From NCBI RefSeq assembly GCF_004346195.1, contig NZ_SMAK01000002.1, positions 248,001 to 312,000 of the forward strand: a stretch of 64,000 nucleotides of DNA, read 5' to 3'. A model generated the notes under the pieces. That model saw only the letters and a list, made by a program, of their open reading frames with translations. It was not told where the DNA came from and did not search any database. Made by a program: the position numbers and the translations under genes. Below, piece by piece: positions 35,745 through 44,286 of this stretch (position 1 is its first letter; every line of letters starts with the position of its first letter). This stretch comes from Tepidamorphus gemmatus (GTDB taxonomy: Bacteria; Pseudomonadota; Alphaproteobacteria; Rhizobiales; Tepidamorphaceae).

Positions 35745-37127
35745 ATGAAACCCGTTCTCGTCCTGCTCGTGGTGGGCCTCAGTCCCTCGCTCGTCGGCCC
35801 GCATACGCCGAAGCTCGCGGCCTTCGCAAGGCGCAGCGCGCTGCGTCCGCTGACCACCGTACTGCCCTCCGTCACCTGTACCGCGCAGTCGACGCTGCTG
35901 ACAGGCCTGATGCCGTCGGGGCACGGCGCAGTGGCGAACGGCTGGTACTTCCGCGACCTCTCCGAGATCTGGCTGTGGCGCCAGTCGAACCGCCTCATCG
36001 CAGGCGAGAAGGTCTGGGAGGCGGGGCGACGACGCGATCCCCGCTTCACCTGTGCCAAGATGTTCTGGTGGTACAACATGTATTCCTCGGCCGACTGGAG
36101 CGCGACGCCCCGGCCGATGTATCTCGCCGACGGGCGCAAGATCCCCGATCACTACACGCATCCGCCGGCGCTGCACGACGAGCTCGACGCGAAACTGGGC
36201 CAGTTTCCGCTGTTCAGGTTCTGGGGCCCGGCGACCGACATCTCCTCTTCGCAATGGATCGCCGGTGCGACGAAACACGTCATGGCGACGCGCGACCCGA
36301 CCCTGACGCTGTGCTATCTTCCCCACCTCGACTATGACCTGCAGCGGTTCGGGCCCGATCTCGCCCATCCCGACGTCAAGAAGTCGCTCGCCGATATCGA
36401 CCGTGTCGCCGGCGAGCTGATCGACGCCGCCGAGGCAGCCGGCCGGACGGTCATCGTCGTGTCAGAGTATGGCATCACGCCCGTCACCGACGCGGTTCAC
36501 GTCAACCGGGCCCTGCGCGAGGCGGGCCTGCTCGCGGTGCGCGTCGAGCGCGGGCGGGAGCTGCTTGATGCCGGCGCCTCGCGGGCCTTTGCGCTCGCCG
36601 ATCACCAGGTCGCGCATGTCTATGTGCAGGACCCGGCCGATGTTGCCGCCGTCCGGACCCTGCTCGAAGGCCTCGACGGTGTCGAGACCGTGCTCGACGC
36701 GGAGGGCAAGCGCGCCAGCGGCCTCGATCATCCACGGTCGGGCGAGCTCGTTGCAGTGTCACGTGCCGACCGCTGGTTCAGCTACTACTACTGGCTGGAC
36801 GACGCCCGCGCGCCTGATTTCGCGCGAACGGTCGAGATACACCGCAAGCCGGGCTACGATCCCGTCGAGCTGTTTCTGGATCCCGCGATCGGCATCCCGA
36901 AGCTTGCCGTCGGTTGGCGGTTGGCCAAACGCATGATCGGGATGCGCAGCCTGATGGATGTGATCTCGCTCAAGGACACCCGGCTGGTGAAGGGGTCGCA
37001 CGGCCGCCTCACCGACGATCCTGCCGATGGGCCGCTGGTCATCTCGCCGCGCACCGATCTGATGCCAGACGGGGCGGTGGCTGCGACCGACTTCAAGGAG
37101 CTGGTCCTGGCGCACGTGTTCGAGTAG
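35745..37127 (+). CDS. eboF: Alkaline-phosphatase-superfamily phosphodiesterase EboF
   Basis: A 460-residue protein of the nucleotide pyrophosphatase/phosphodiesterase fold. It has 'LPSVTCTAQSTLLTGLMPSG' with the Thr nucleophile region, 'HGAVANGWYF', 'LPHLDYDLQRFGPD' and 'VVSEYGITPV', which give the metal ligands. No signal peptide is seen, so it acts in the cytoplasm unless the hydrophobic N-terminus serves as an anchor. Context identifies EboF. It is the only ebo gene on the + strand. No Shine-Dalgarno sequence is visible before the ATG, so it may have a very short leader. Confidence 0.88.
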   Translation: MKPVLVLLVVGLSPSLVGPHTPKLAAFARRSALRPLTTVLPSVTCTAQSTLLTGLMPSGHGAVANGWYFRDLSEIWLWRQSNRLIAGEKVWEAGRRRDPRFTCAKMFWWYNMYSSADWSATPRPMYLADGRKIPDHYTHPPALHDELDAKLGQFPLFRFWGPATDISSSQWIAGATKHVMATRDPTLTLCYLPHLDYDLQRFGPDLAHPDVKKSLADIDRVAGELIDAAEAAGRTVIVVSEYGITPVTDAVHVNRALREAGLLAVRVERGRELLDAGASRAFALADHQVAHVYVQDPADVAAVRTLLEGLDGVETVLDAEGKRASGLDHPRSGELVAVSRADRWFSYYYWLDDARAPDFARTVEIHRKPGYDPVELFLDPAIGIPKLAVGWRLAKRMIGMRSLMDVISLKDTRLVKGSHGRLTDDPADGPLVISPRTDLMPDGAVAATDFKELVLAHVFE

Positions 37128-37286
37128 CGCATGGCGCCGGATGGTACCCCGTGCGGCATCATCCGGCCGGAGGCGTAGCCGCAGAGCCGGGATGGGGATG
37201 CGTGCACTCAGCAGCCAGGCGTCCCGCTTGCGGATCAGTCCGAAGGCTGTCCGGGATAACCGGATGTGAAGGCGTGCCTCGTTGCG

Positions 37287-38153
37287 CTACGTCCCCGGCA
37301 CGTAGCGCTGAGCGACCAGCGTCAGCGCAAACAGCACGACCGCGACGATGGCGGTTGCGACTGCGCCGGCGGCGGCGAGGAACACGGCGTCGAGAAGCGC
37401 GATTCCCGCGATCAGGGTCACGACGGCTCTTGGGACTTCGCCCGGTCCACGACGGAACAGCAGCCGCAGCGTCACGCCCATGAGGATCGTCAGCAATGCC
37501 AGGAACACGATCGTGATCGGGGTCGCGATCGACAGCCACAGCCCGTACGCCCAAGGGAGGCCCAGCACGGCCAGAGGCCACATCGACTCCACCCGCCCGA
37601 GCGATTCCTGCTTGGCGGTATAGGTAAGGCCCGCGACGTAGCACAGCATGGCGAGCGCAGCGGCCCACAACGGCGGCGGCAGTACCGGCGTGACGGCCAG
37701 TCCTGCGGCGACATAGACCAGGGCGCGGCACAGTCCCATCAACAACGGGCCGAAGCGATTGCCCTTGTGGTTGATGTCGTAGAGGACGATGGCACCGGCG
37801 AGCACAACGCCACCGAACGCCGGCGCCAGACCGGTGCCGCCCTTGATGCCGATCGCGCCGAGCAGGATGATGCAGGCAGCGAGCATGGCGTAGCCGGCGA
37901 CGAATACGGTGCGCCGTTCGGCAAGACCCGAGGGGATCGGCCGCTCGGGTCGCTCGCGGGCGTCGATCTCGGCGTCGAAGGCATCGTTCAGATACATGCC
38001 GCCAATGTAGGCAAGCGAAACGGCGAGTATCAGCAGCAGGGTCGTCCATCCCGCGGCAGGGGAACCTGCGAGCACCAAGGCGGCGAGCGTGTTGGTCCAG
38101 ACCGTCGGCAGGTTGGAAACGCGGCCAAGCCGCAGCGCGATGGAGAGCTTCAT
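37287..38153 (-). CDS. eboC: UbiA-type prenyltransferase EboC
   Basis: A 288-residue membrane protein with about eight or nine hydrophobic segments. 'RVSNLPTVWTNTLAALVLAG' opens the protein, and the first Asp-rich motif is 'YLNDAFDAEIDARERPERPI' (Asn-Asp-x-x-Asp-x-x-x-Asp). The second Asp-rich motif of UbiA proteins is not visible; the corresponding loop reads 'GLTYTAKQES'. The protein should transfer a prenyl group from a polyprenyl diphosphate to a small, water-soluble acceptor. It overlaps eboE by 4 bases and faces eboF convergently. Confidence 0.92.
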   Translation of the reverse strand: MKLSIALRLGRVSNLPTVWTNTLAALVLAGSPAAGWTTLLLILAVSLAYIGGMYLNDAFDAEIDARERPERPIPSGLAERRTVFVAGYAMLAACIILLGAIGIKGGTGLAPAFGGVVLAGAIVLYDINHKGNRFGPLLMGLCRALVYVAAGLAVTPVLPPPLWAAALAMLCYVAGLTYTAKQESLGRVESMWPLAVLGLPWAYGLWLSIATPITIVFLALLTILMGVTLRLLFRRGPGEVPRAVVTLIAGIALLDAVFLAAAGAVATAIVAVVLFALTLVAQRYVPGT

Positions 38154-39361
38154 GCGCGCAGCTCGCCAAGCACCCAGTTGAGCTCCCGTGCGATCGCCGC
38201 CCCGACGTCGACCGTCCGGTATTCGGGCGGCAGTACGTCCCATGTGTAGGTTTCGACCTCGAGATGCTGCGATACAGGGCGATCGCGGTGGCGGGCGATG
38301 ACCTGTCCGAGGAAGTCCTGCGTCGTCGAGAAGGCCTCGAGTTCGGCGAGGAACACCGGCACGTGGAAATGGACGCGCCATTCGCGACCCTCGGCGCCGT
38401 GCACCGAGGCCAGGGCATCCGGCAGGTCGAGATAGCGCGTCAGACCGTCCGGCGTCCGTTCGACGACCTGGTGCAGGTAGACCGGTTCCTCGAAGGGCTT
38501 CAGCGCGGCGGCGGCCGTGCCGTCGATAGCGGCGATCCTCAGCGCGGAGGACAGTTGCAGCTTCGGTATGGTGATTCCCGCACGCTCGAGCAGCGCCAGA
38601 CTGCCGGCCGCATCCTCGAATTCAACGGCGGCATGGCAGACGTCGTAGCAGACGCCGAGATGTCGCCTGAGTGCAGCTTCCGTGCCCGCCATCGACATTC
38701 GGGCCCGATCCGCCAGACGACGGCGGGCAGATCGCACGAACAGCCGATCCTCGAAGAAGCGAACGGTCTCCTCGATGGTCTCGAGATAGCAGCAGGGCTC
38801 GGGCTCAAGCGCCAGCGCGATATGCCGGCCGCGTTCGCGCTCGATGTCGATCAGCAGTGCCGCGTGGCTGATCAGGTTCTCGACTGCGGCCTCGAGACGG
38901 GCCGCGTCGGCCCAGCCGCGAAACGTAACGGGCACCGTGCTGATCGAGCCCATCGCGACATGCTCCGGCAGGAACGCGGCGAGCAGATCGGCGAGTCCGT
39001 CGGTATAGGCGAGCCGTTCCGAGGTCGACCAGTCAGGGGCGTAGACGTTCTCCTTGACGCGCTTGCCGTGAAAGGCGCCGAAGGGAAAGCCGTTGATGGT
39101 GAACAGATATGTGTCCGTCTCTGCCAGGAGATCGGCGAGTTCCGCGCGCGCGCCCGCAGTCCCGAGCGTCGCAGCCGCGTCGGCGGCGATGCGCAGGCCG
39201 AGTCCGAACGGGGCCCCGGGCGAGACCGCTCCCTTGATCGCCGGCACATGCGCGGACAGCGCAGCGGCCATCTCTGGCCAGGATTCGCCGGGATGGATGT
39301 TCGTGCAGTAGGTCAGATGCCCGAGATCCGGCCCCGACTCGCCTTCCCGCCCCAGACGCAT
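38150..39361 (-). CDS. eboE: TIM-barrel metabolite protein EboE
   Basis: A 403-residue xylose-isomerase-like TIM barrel. 'HLTYCTNIHPGESWPEM' near the N-terminus is the EboE hallmark; later come 'FGLGLRIA', 'LALEPEPCCYLETIEETV' and 'LGVCYDVCHAAVEFED', which supply candidate metal ligands (Glu, His, Asp). Annotations call the family 'metabolite traffic protein', but an isomerase or epimerase role would suit the fold; neither is proven here. It overlaps eboD by one base and eboC by 4 bases. Confidence 0.92.
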   Translation of the reverse strand: MRLGREGESGPDLGHLTYCTNIHPGESWPEMAAALSAHVPAIKGAVSPGAPFGLGLRIAADAAATLGTAGARAELADLLAETDTYLFTINGFPFGAFHGKRVKENVYAPDWSTSERLAYTDGLADLLAAFLPEHVAMGSISTVPVTFRGWADAARLEAAVENLISHAALLIDIERERGRHIALALEPEPCCYLETIEETVRFFEDRLFVRSARRRLADRARMSMAGTEAALRRHLGVCYDVCHAAVEFEDAAGSLALLERAGITIPKLQLSSALRIAAIDGTAAAALKPFEEPVYLHQVVERTPDGLTRYLDLPDALASVHGAEGREWRVHFHVPVFLAELEAFSTTQDFLGQVIARHRDRPVSQHLEVETYTWDVLPPEYRTVDVGAAIARELNWVLGELRA

Positions 39362-40557
39362 CAGGCTCCAGCCCGCTCGCGCAGCCAGTCGATCGCCCGG
39401 CCGATCAGGCCGGCATCCATCTCGTGGACTTCATGGCCGGTGCCAATCGCGGTGAGGAGCGTCACGGTCAGCTCCCCGCCGAGATGTTCCTGGAACTCCC
39501 GCAGCCCCCGCAGTACCGAGCGTTCGCCGTCGCTGTCGCGCGTGTCGAGCGCGGAATGCCAGAGGCGGAATCCCAGGGTCTCGAGCAGACAGGCGATGCG
39601 GATATCGTCCCCCTCCGGAAGCAGTCCGGCCAGCACCGAATACCGCGAATCGAGCGCGATCCCGATGGCCACCGCCTCGCCATGGCGCAGATGATACCGC
39701 GTCAGGGCCTCCAGCCGATGCGCGGACCAATGCCCGAAATCCAGTGGCCGCACGCTTCCGGTCTCAAAAGGATCGCCGCCCCGTGCGATCTGGATCATGT
39801 GCAGCTCCGCGCAGCGGCGGATCATGTAGGCCATCGCGTCCGGCCAGTAGAGGGTCAGCTCGTCGACATTGGCCTCGAGCCATTCAAAGAAGCTGCGGTC
39901 GCGGATAAGCGCGACCTTCACGGCCTCGGCCATGCCGGCGATCTTGTCGCGCTCCGGCAGCATCAGCACGAAATCGAGGTCGTTCAGGACTGCGAACGGC
40001 GGCGCGAAGGTCCCGACGAAGTTCTTGACCCCGTTCAGGTTGACCCCGTTCTTGACGCCGACTCCGGAGTCATTCTGGGCGAGGACCGTCGTCGGCACGC
40101 GGACGTGACGAACGCCGCGATGGGTCGTCGACGAGACGAGGCCGACCGCATCGAGTACCGCGCCGCCGCCGATGGCGATCACATAGGAATGACGGTCGAT
40201 GTGATGCTCGTAGAGCCGCTGCTGGATCCTTTCAACGAAATGCAGATCGACCTTTATGCGTTCGCCGCCCGGAACCGGATGTGGCGGCGCTACCAGGTCG
40301 ATGCTGTCGCGATGCGCGCGGGCATAGTCTTCGATCAGCCCAGGCAATTCCGGCATGGTTTCGACCAGGCCGTCGTCGATGACGACGAAGCAGCGATGGC
40401 GCTTGGCGGGCTCGAGCCGCGCCAATGTATCGCGCAGCACGGTATTGTCGGGATCGAACAGCCGGCGTGTGAACACGACGGGATAGCTGTAGGAGACGGT
40501 GAACTCCTGGCGGTAGGTCTCCGTCGCCGGCGAAACGCGCCCACGAACCCGGCCCAT
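39361..40557 (-). CDS. eboD: Sugar-phosphate cyclase family protein EboD (3-dehydroquinate-synthase-like)
   Basis: A 398-residue NAD-dependent cyclase-fold protein. It has 'VIAIGGGAVLDAVGLVSSTT', 'VRVPTTVLAQNDSGVGVKNG' and 'MAEAVKVALIRDRSFFEWLE', then 'LDFGHWSAHRLEALT' and 'RHGEAVAIGIALDSRY' with zinc-binding His. It resembles 3-dehydroquinate synthase and 2-epi-5-epi-valiolone synthase, but context assigns it to EboD, thought to make a cyclitol precursor; the actual product is not known. It is the first gene of the eboD-eboE-eboC unit and is divergent from the small TMEM220 gene. Confidence 0.92.
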   Translation of the reverse strand: MGRVRGRVSPATETYRQEFTVSYSYPVVFTRRLFDPDNTVLRDTLARLEPAKRHRCFVVIDDGLVETMPELPGLIEDYARAHRDSIDLVAPPHPVPGGERIKVDLHFVERIQQRLYEHHIDRHSYVIAIGGGAVLDAVGLVSSTTHRGVRHVRVPTTVLAQNDSGVGVKNGVNLNGVKNFVGTFAPPFAVLNDLDFVLMLPERDKIAGMAEAVKVALIRDRSFFEWLEANVDELTLYWPDAMAYMIRRCAELHMIQIARGGDPFETGSVRPLDFGHWSAHRLEALTRYHLRHGEAVAIGIALDSRYSVLAGLLPEGDDIRIACLLETLGFRLWHSALDTRDSDGERSVLRGLREFQEHLGGELTVTLLTAIGTGHEVHEMDAGLIGRAIDWLRERAGA

Positions 40558-40691
40558 CTGCGCGCTGCTCCCTCAACACACCTTCATTTGACGAGAAGGT
40601 TCTCTGCCAGCCCCCGGGCACGGTAGTCTCATTCCGGACAACGCTCAATGCTTGCCGCTAAACCGACACCTTGTCCAAGGGGAGGAAAATG

Positions 40692-41039
40692 ATGCGGGTG
40701 CTCCATGGCGCGCTGTGTCTGATGCTGCTGCTGTTTGCTGCCCTGCAATACAACGATCCGGATCCGGAGATCTGGATCCCGATCTACGCCATTCCCGGCA
40801 TACTCGCCGGCATAGCGGCGGGGAGACCGCACGCCGTGCAGCACGGAGCTCTGCGCTCCGTCGTTCTGGCCGTAACGGTTCTTGCGCTGCTCGGCGTCTA
40901 TCATTACTGGCCACAAACCCAGCATTTCTGGAAGATCGACGTGTGGTGGCAGGATGAGGCGGCACGCGAAGGATTGGGCGCGATGATCGTCGCCGTCACC
41001 ATGCTGGCCGTCGCAATTCCTGCTCTTCTGCGACGCTGA
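40692..41039 (+). CDS. Small membrane protein, TMEM220 family
   Basis: A 115-residue protein with four hydrophobic stretches. It starts '[20 protein letters not shown]' and continues '[16 protein letters not shown]', the characteristic 'LQyNDPDp..Wi..Y' of the TMEM220 family. GGAGG at 40681-40685 fits ATG 40692 better than the ATG at 40689. Family function is unknown. It is divergent from eboD and lies 110 bp before lexA on the same strand. Confidence 0.8.
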   Translation: MRVLHGALCLMLLLFAALQYNDPDPEIWIPIYAIPGILAGIAAGRPHAVQHGALRSVVLAVTVLALLGVYHYWPQTQHFWKIDVWWQDEAAREGLGAMIVAVTMLAVAIPALLRR

Positions 41040-41067
41040 AAGGCTCCGAGCCTCGCGTCGATTGGGG

Positions 41068-41096
41068 TTGCCGAACACAAGGGGAACAGCTATGGT
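41068..41096 (+). promoter_or_regulatory. lexA promoter
   Basis: TTGCCG (41068-41073) and TATGGT (41091-41096) are 17 bases apart, about 54 bases before the lexA ATG. The SOS box occupies the spacer, so bound LexA would block RNA polymerase. Confidence 0.7.
41073..41087 (+). promoter_or_regulatory. LexA operator (SOS box)
   Basis: GAACACAAGGGGAAC is the reverse complement of GTTC-N7-GTTC, the alphaproteobacterial LexA-binding consensus, with both half-sites perfect. Its position between -35 and -10 of the lexA promoter fits autoregulation. Confidence 0.85.
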
Positions 41097-41149
41097 TGTT
41101 CTCGTTTCGTACCATGACTGGCACCGCGATGCGGGAACGGAGGGCCAGG

Positions 41150-41875
41150 ATGCTGACGCGCAAGCAGTACGAGCTTCTCATGTTCATTCACGAGAGGCTG
41201 AAGGAGGCCGGCGTACCCCCCTCCTTCGATGAGATGAAGGAAGCCCTTGATTTGAAGTCCAAATCCGGCATCCACCGGCTCATTACCGCGCTGGAGGAGC
41301 GGGGCTTCATCCGCAGGCTGCCGCATCGCGCGCGGGCGCTCGAGATCATCCGGATGCCCGAATCGGTCGCGCCGGGGCTGGCGGGCGCGCGGACGCGCGG
41401 CTTTGCGCCGAGCGTCATCGAGGGAAGTCTCGGCAAACCGCCGGCGGCCGCCCCGTTGCCGCAGCCGCAGGCTGTTTCCGAGGACCGGACGGTTGCCATC
41501 GAGATTCCCGTGATGGGTCGGATTGCAGCCGGTACTCCGATCTCGGCCATCCAGACCCAGAGCCATACGATCCACGTCCCTCCCGAAATGGTCGCCCGCG
41601 GCGAGCACTTCGCGCTGGAGGTCCGTGGCGACTCGATGATCGAGGCGGGTATTCTCGACGGCGATACGGTCATCATCCGCCGCACCGACGCCGCCGATAC
41701 AGGAGACATCGTCGTCGCGCTGATCGACGATGACGAGGCGACACTGAAGCGCCTGCGCCGCAAGGGTGCTTCGATTGCGCTCGAGGCTGCCAATCCGGCC
41801 TATGAGACGCGGATCTTCGGTCCTGACAGGGTTCGCATCCAGGGTCGACTGGTCGGCCTCATTCGCCAGTATTGA
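41150..41875 (+). CDS. lexA: SOS repressor LexA
   Basis: A 241-residue repressor-protease. The winged-helix DNA-binding domain (1-70) begins '[20 protein letters not shown]' with '[18 protein letters not shown]' as recognition region. A Pro-rich linker leads to the cleavage site Ala127-Gly128 ('RIAAGTP') and the Ser162/Lys200 dyad ('[10 protein letters not shown]', 'ATLKRLRR'). The ATG 41150 gives the family N-terminus. Its own operator lies upstream. The 3' end overlaps the convergent comEC gene by 17 bases. Confidence 0.97.
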   Translation: MLTRKQYELLMFIHERLKEAGVPPSFDEMKEALDLKSKSGIHRLITALEERGFIRRLPHRARALEIIRMPESVAPGLAGARTRGFAPSVIEGSLGKPPAAAPLPQPQAVSEDRTVAIEIPVMGRIAAGTPISAIQTQSHTIHVPPEMVARGEHFALEVRGDSMIEAGILDGDTVIIRRTDAADTGDIVVALIDDDEATLKRLRRKGASIALEAANPAYETRIFGPDRVRIQGRLVGLIRQY

Positions 41876-44186
41876 CCGACCCGTTGCCGCTGCGCGGCGT
41901 GATCCGTCGCGTGTCAGCCGCCTCGGTAGTGCGGCGGCTCCACGGGCGGATGCCGGCCCGTTCGGCGGCGGTAGAGACGAGGAGCGCGGGTCCGGACCGG
42001 CGGATGATCGTGGCGCCACCGACGGCCAGTTGCTGCGGACCGATGACCAGCGCGGTTGCCGCGCAGCTATCCGGCGGCACGAAGGGGCTGACCACGACAT
42101 CGGCCCGGATGCAATCCTCGGAAAATGCGGCCGGATCGCGCACCAGGGCCAGCGTCAGGCCAGGCCGGGAAGCAATGCAGCCGATAGGATCGCACTGGAT
42201 GGCCGCGGCTGGGCCGGTCAGCGTACCGGCCATGCCGGTTGCCAGCGCTGCCGTGCTGCTCGGCGATGCTGATTCCGCCGCGGCACCGACCGGCGCTTCG
42301 AGGACTTCGCGCGCCTGCAGGGTCGGGTCGATCCCCGCATGTCGACGCCAGCTTTCGGCCTCGTAGCCGGTGCTTCGGCGGGGGACGAAAGCCAGCTCGC
42401 CCGTGTCTGTGCGCAGCGCGACCAGGGTGCCGCTGCGGTTGATGTAGACGTCGGGCGGTGCCGTCTGCAGCGCGATTGCGCCCCCAAGGGCGAGGGCGGG
42501 GAGCCCCCACAGGCGCCAGCCGGTCCGCCAGAGCGCCAGCCACAGGCCGCCGACGGTCATCAGCCCGAGCGCGGCCAGCGGCATCTGCGGCACCATGCGC
42601 ACGGCGCCCGGCCATGAGGCGACGCCGTGCGCGATGGCCAGAACAATGTCGATCCCGAACCCCATTGCCGCCAGCGGGAAGGTCTCGAGACCGAACGGCA
42701 TGAGCAGGCAGGACGCGAGCCCCATCGGCATGACGAGCAGGCTGACCACCGGCATGGCGGCAAGGTTGGCGGCCAGGCCGTAGACGGCCACCCGGTTGAA
42801 GTGGAAGGCCCCGAAGGGCGCGGTCGCCAGTCCCGCGATGAGCGAGGTCAGAGCGAGGCCGAACACGGCGCGCCCGACAAAACGTACCGCCGGGTGGACA
42901 GGATCGCCCGAGGATTGCCAATGCTGGCGGACCGTCTCATAGGTCGCGACCAGCGCCACGGTCGCGGCAAAGGACATCTGGAAGCTCGCGCCGGTCAATG
43001 CCTCCGGCGTCATCACGAGAACCAGCAGCGCGGCCAGCGCGACATTGCGCAGTGTGATCGCTGGCCGATCGATGAGCACCGACAGCAGCATGACCGCCGC
43101 CATGACAAACGCACGCTGCGTCGCAATCGAGGCGCCGGACAGTACCAGATAGGCCGCTCCGCCGACGAACGCGGTGGCAGCCGCCCACTTCTTGATCGGT
43201 CGATTGAGGGCAAGCGACGGCGAGATCGCCAGCAGGGTCCGGACGCTCCAGAACAGGGTGCCGACGACCAGCATCATGTGCAGACCGGAGATCGCGAGGA
43301 TATGCGCCAGGCCGGACACCCTCAGTGCCTCCTGGTCGGCCTTGGGGATCGCGCCGCGCTTGCCGGTGACGAGCGCGGCGGCGATCGCCCCTGCCCTGCC
43401 CGGTACCGCCGCCATGATGCGGGCCGCCAGATCGTCGCGCAGGGCAGATGCGGCGATCGACAGCCGGGCGCGGATATCCGGCGCTCGAGATTCGGGGACA
43501 TGTCTGGGACGGCTTATCAGGTATCCGACGCCGCCGATTGCCTCGAAGAAGGCCTGTCGGGCATAGTCGAAGCCGCCTGGCACGGCCGCGTCGGGCGGCG
43601 GCAGGAGGATGGCTGTGAAGGCGACATGATCGCCCGGACGCAGTGCCACGTCCTTGTACCTCATCCAGAGCGACAGGCGGCGGGGCGGGGCGAATGGCGG
43701 CCCCCGCGCTGCGATCGCTGTCGGGGCGACAGCGAGACGGACGCTGCCGTCCTCGTTGAGGTCGACAGCCTCGATCCGCCCTTCGACCGTTGCATGCCAC
43801 TCTCCGGCAGGTACGACCGGGGCGGCGACGATCGCCGTTCGCGCGGTGGCAACGGCGAGCCCGAGCGATGCGGCGAAGGCAGCACCCCAGCCGATCGCCA
43901 GGTTACCGGCACGGGCGACGCGCCACCAGACGATCCCGAGCCCCGCCGCAAGCAACCAGACTGCCACCAGCGACGGCTCGCGCGGCAGGCCGAAATAGGC
44001 GGCGATGCCGGTGGCGAACAGTACCGGGACCCACAGGAACAGGCGTTCCCGTTCTGCATCGAGCCGTTCGGCGAGCCAGTGCGGAGACCACGCGAGTACC
44101 GGCAGCGCCGGCAACCGCAGACCGGACGGCTCGCCCACGGCTGTCGCCGCCCGGGCGCGTCCGCTGCCTCTGCCGACCTGATTCAT
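41859..44186 (-). CDS. comEC: ComEC/Rec2 family DNA-uptake channel
   Basis: A 775-residue membrane protein. An N-terminal hydrophobic region and DUF4131-like part are followed by the competence domain with about eight membrane segments ('[20 protein letters not shown]' is the ComEC signature). The C-terminal region (about 540-775) occupies the place of the metallo-beta-lactamase domain, but no HxHxDH motif is seen. ATG 44186 is chosen; the frame extends 20 residues upstream. It is divergent from gltX and convergent with lexA. Other competence genes are absent from the window, so a DNA-uptake role is inferred from family. Confidence 0.88.
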   Translation of the reverse strand: MNQVGRGSGRARAATAVGEPSGLRLPALPVLAWSPHWLAERLDAERERLFLWVPVLFATGIAAYFGLPREPSLVAVWLLAAGLGIVWWRVARAGNLAIGWGAAFAASLGLAVATARTAIVAAPVVPAGEWHATVEGRIEAVDLNEDGSVRLAVAPTAIAARGPPFAPPRRLSLWMRYKDVALRPGDHVAFTAILLPPPDAAVPGGFDYARQAFFEAIGGVGYLISRPRHVPESRAPDIRARLSIAASALRDDLAARIMAAVPGRAGAIAAALVTGKRGAIPKADQEALRVSGLAHILAISGLHMMLVVGTLFWSVRTLLAISPSLALNRPIKKWAAATAFVGGAAYLVLSGASIATQRAFVMAAVMLLSVLIDRPAITLRNVALAALLVLVMTPEALTGASFQMSFAATVALVATYETVRQHWQSSGDPVHPAVRFVGRAVFGLALTSLIAGLATAPFGAFHFNRVAVYGLAANLAAMPVVSLLVMPMGLASCLLMPFGLETFPLAAMGFGIDIVLAIAHGVASWPGAVRMVPQMPLAALGLMTVGGLWLALWRTGWRLWGLPALALGGAIALQTAPPDVYINRSGTLVALRTDTGELAFVPRRSTGYEAESWRRHAGIDPTLQAREVLEAPVGAAAESASPSSTAALATGMAGTLTGPAAAIQCDPIGCIASRPGLTLALVRDPAAFSEDCIRADVVVSPFVPPDSCAATALVIGPQQLAVGGATIIRRSGPALLVSTAAERAGIRPWSRRTTEAADTRRITPRSGNGSVNTGE

Positions 44187-44286
44187 CCCGCGTTCCCGCC
44201 GTCCGCGCTTCAATACGGGCCCGCGGACGTGATAGACAGCGCCCAAGCCATCCTAACGCCATCAGCCGAGGCACCGCCAGCGCGCC

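Noticed and set aside
37137-37166. Inverted repeat CCGGATG/CATCCGG between eboF and eboC
   Set aside because: It could be a weak bidirectional terminator, but the arms are short, the loop is 16 bases and there is no T-tract.
39361-40557. EboD as the housekeeping 3-dehydroquinate synthase AroB
   Set aside because: It is not beside aroK, where AroB is commonly found, and it sits in a six-gene ebo set. It may still share the chemistry.
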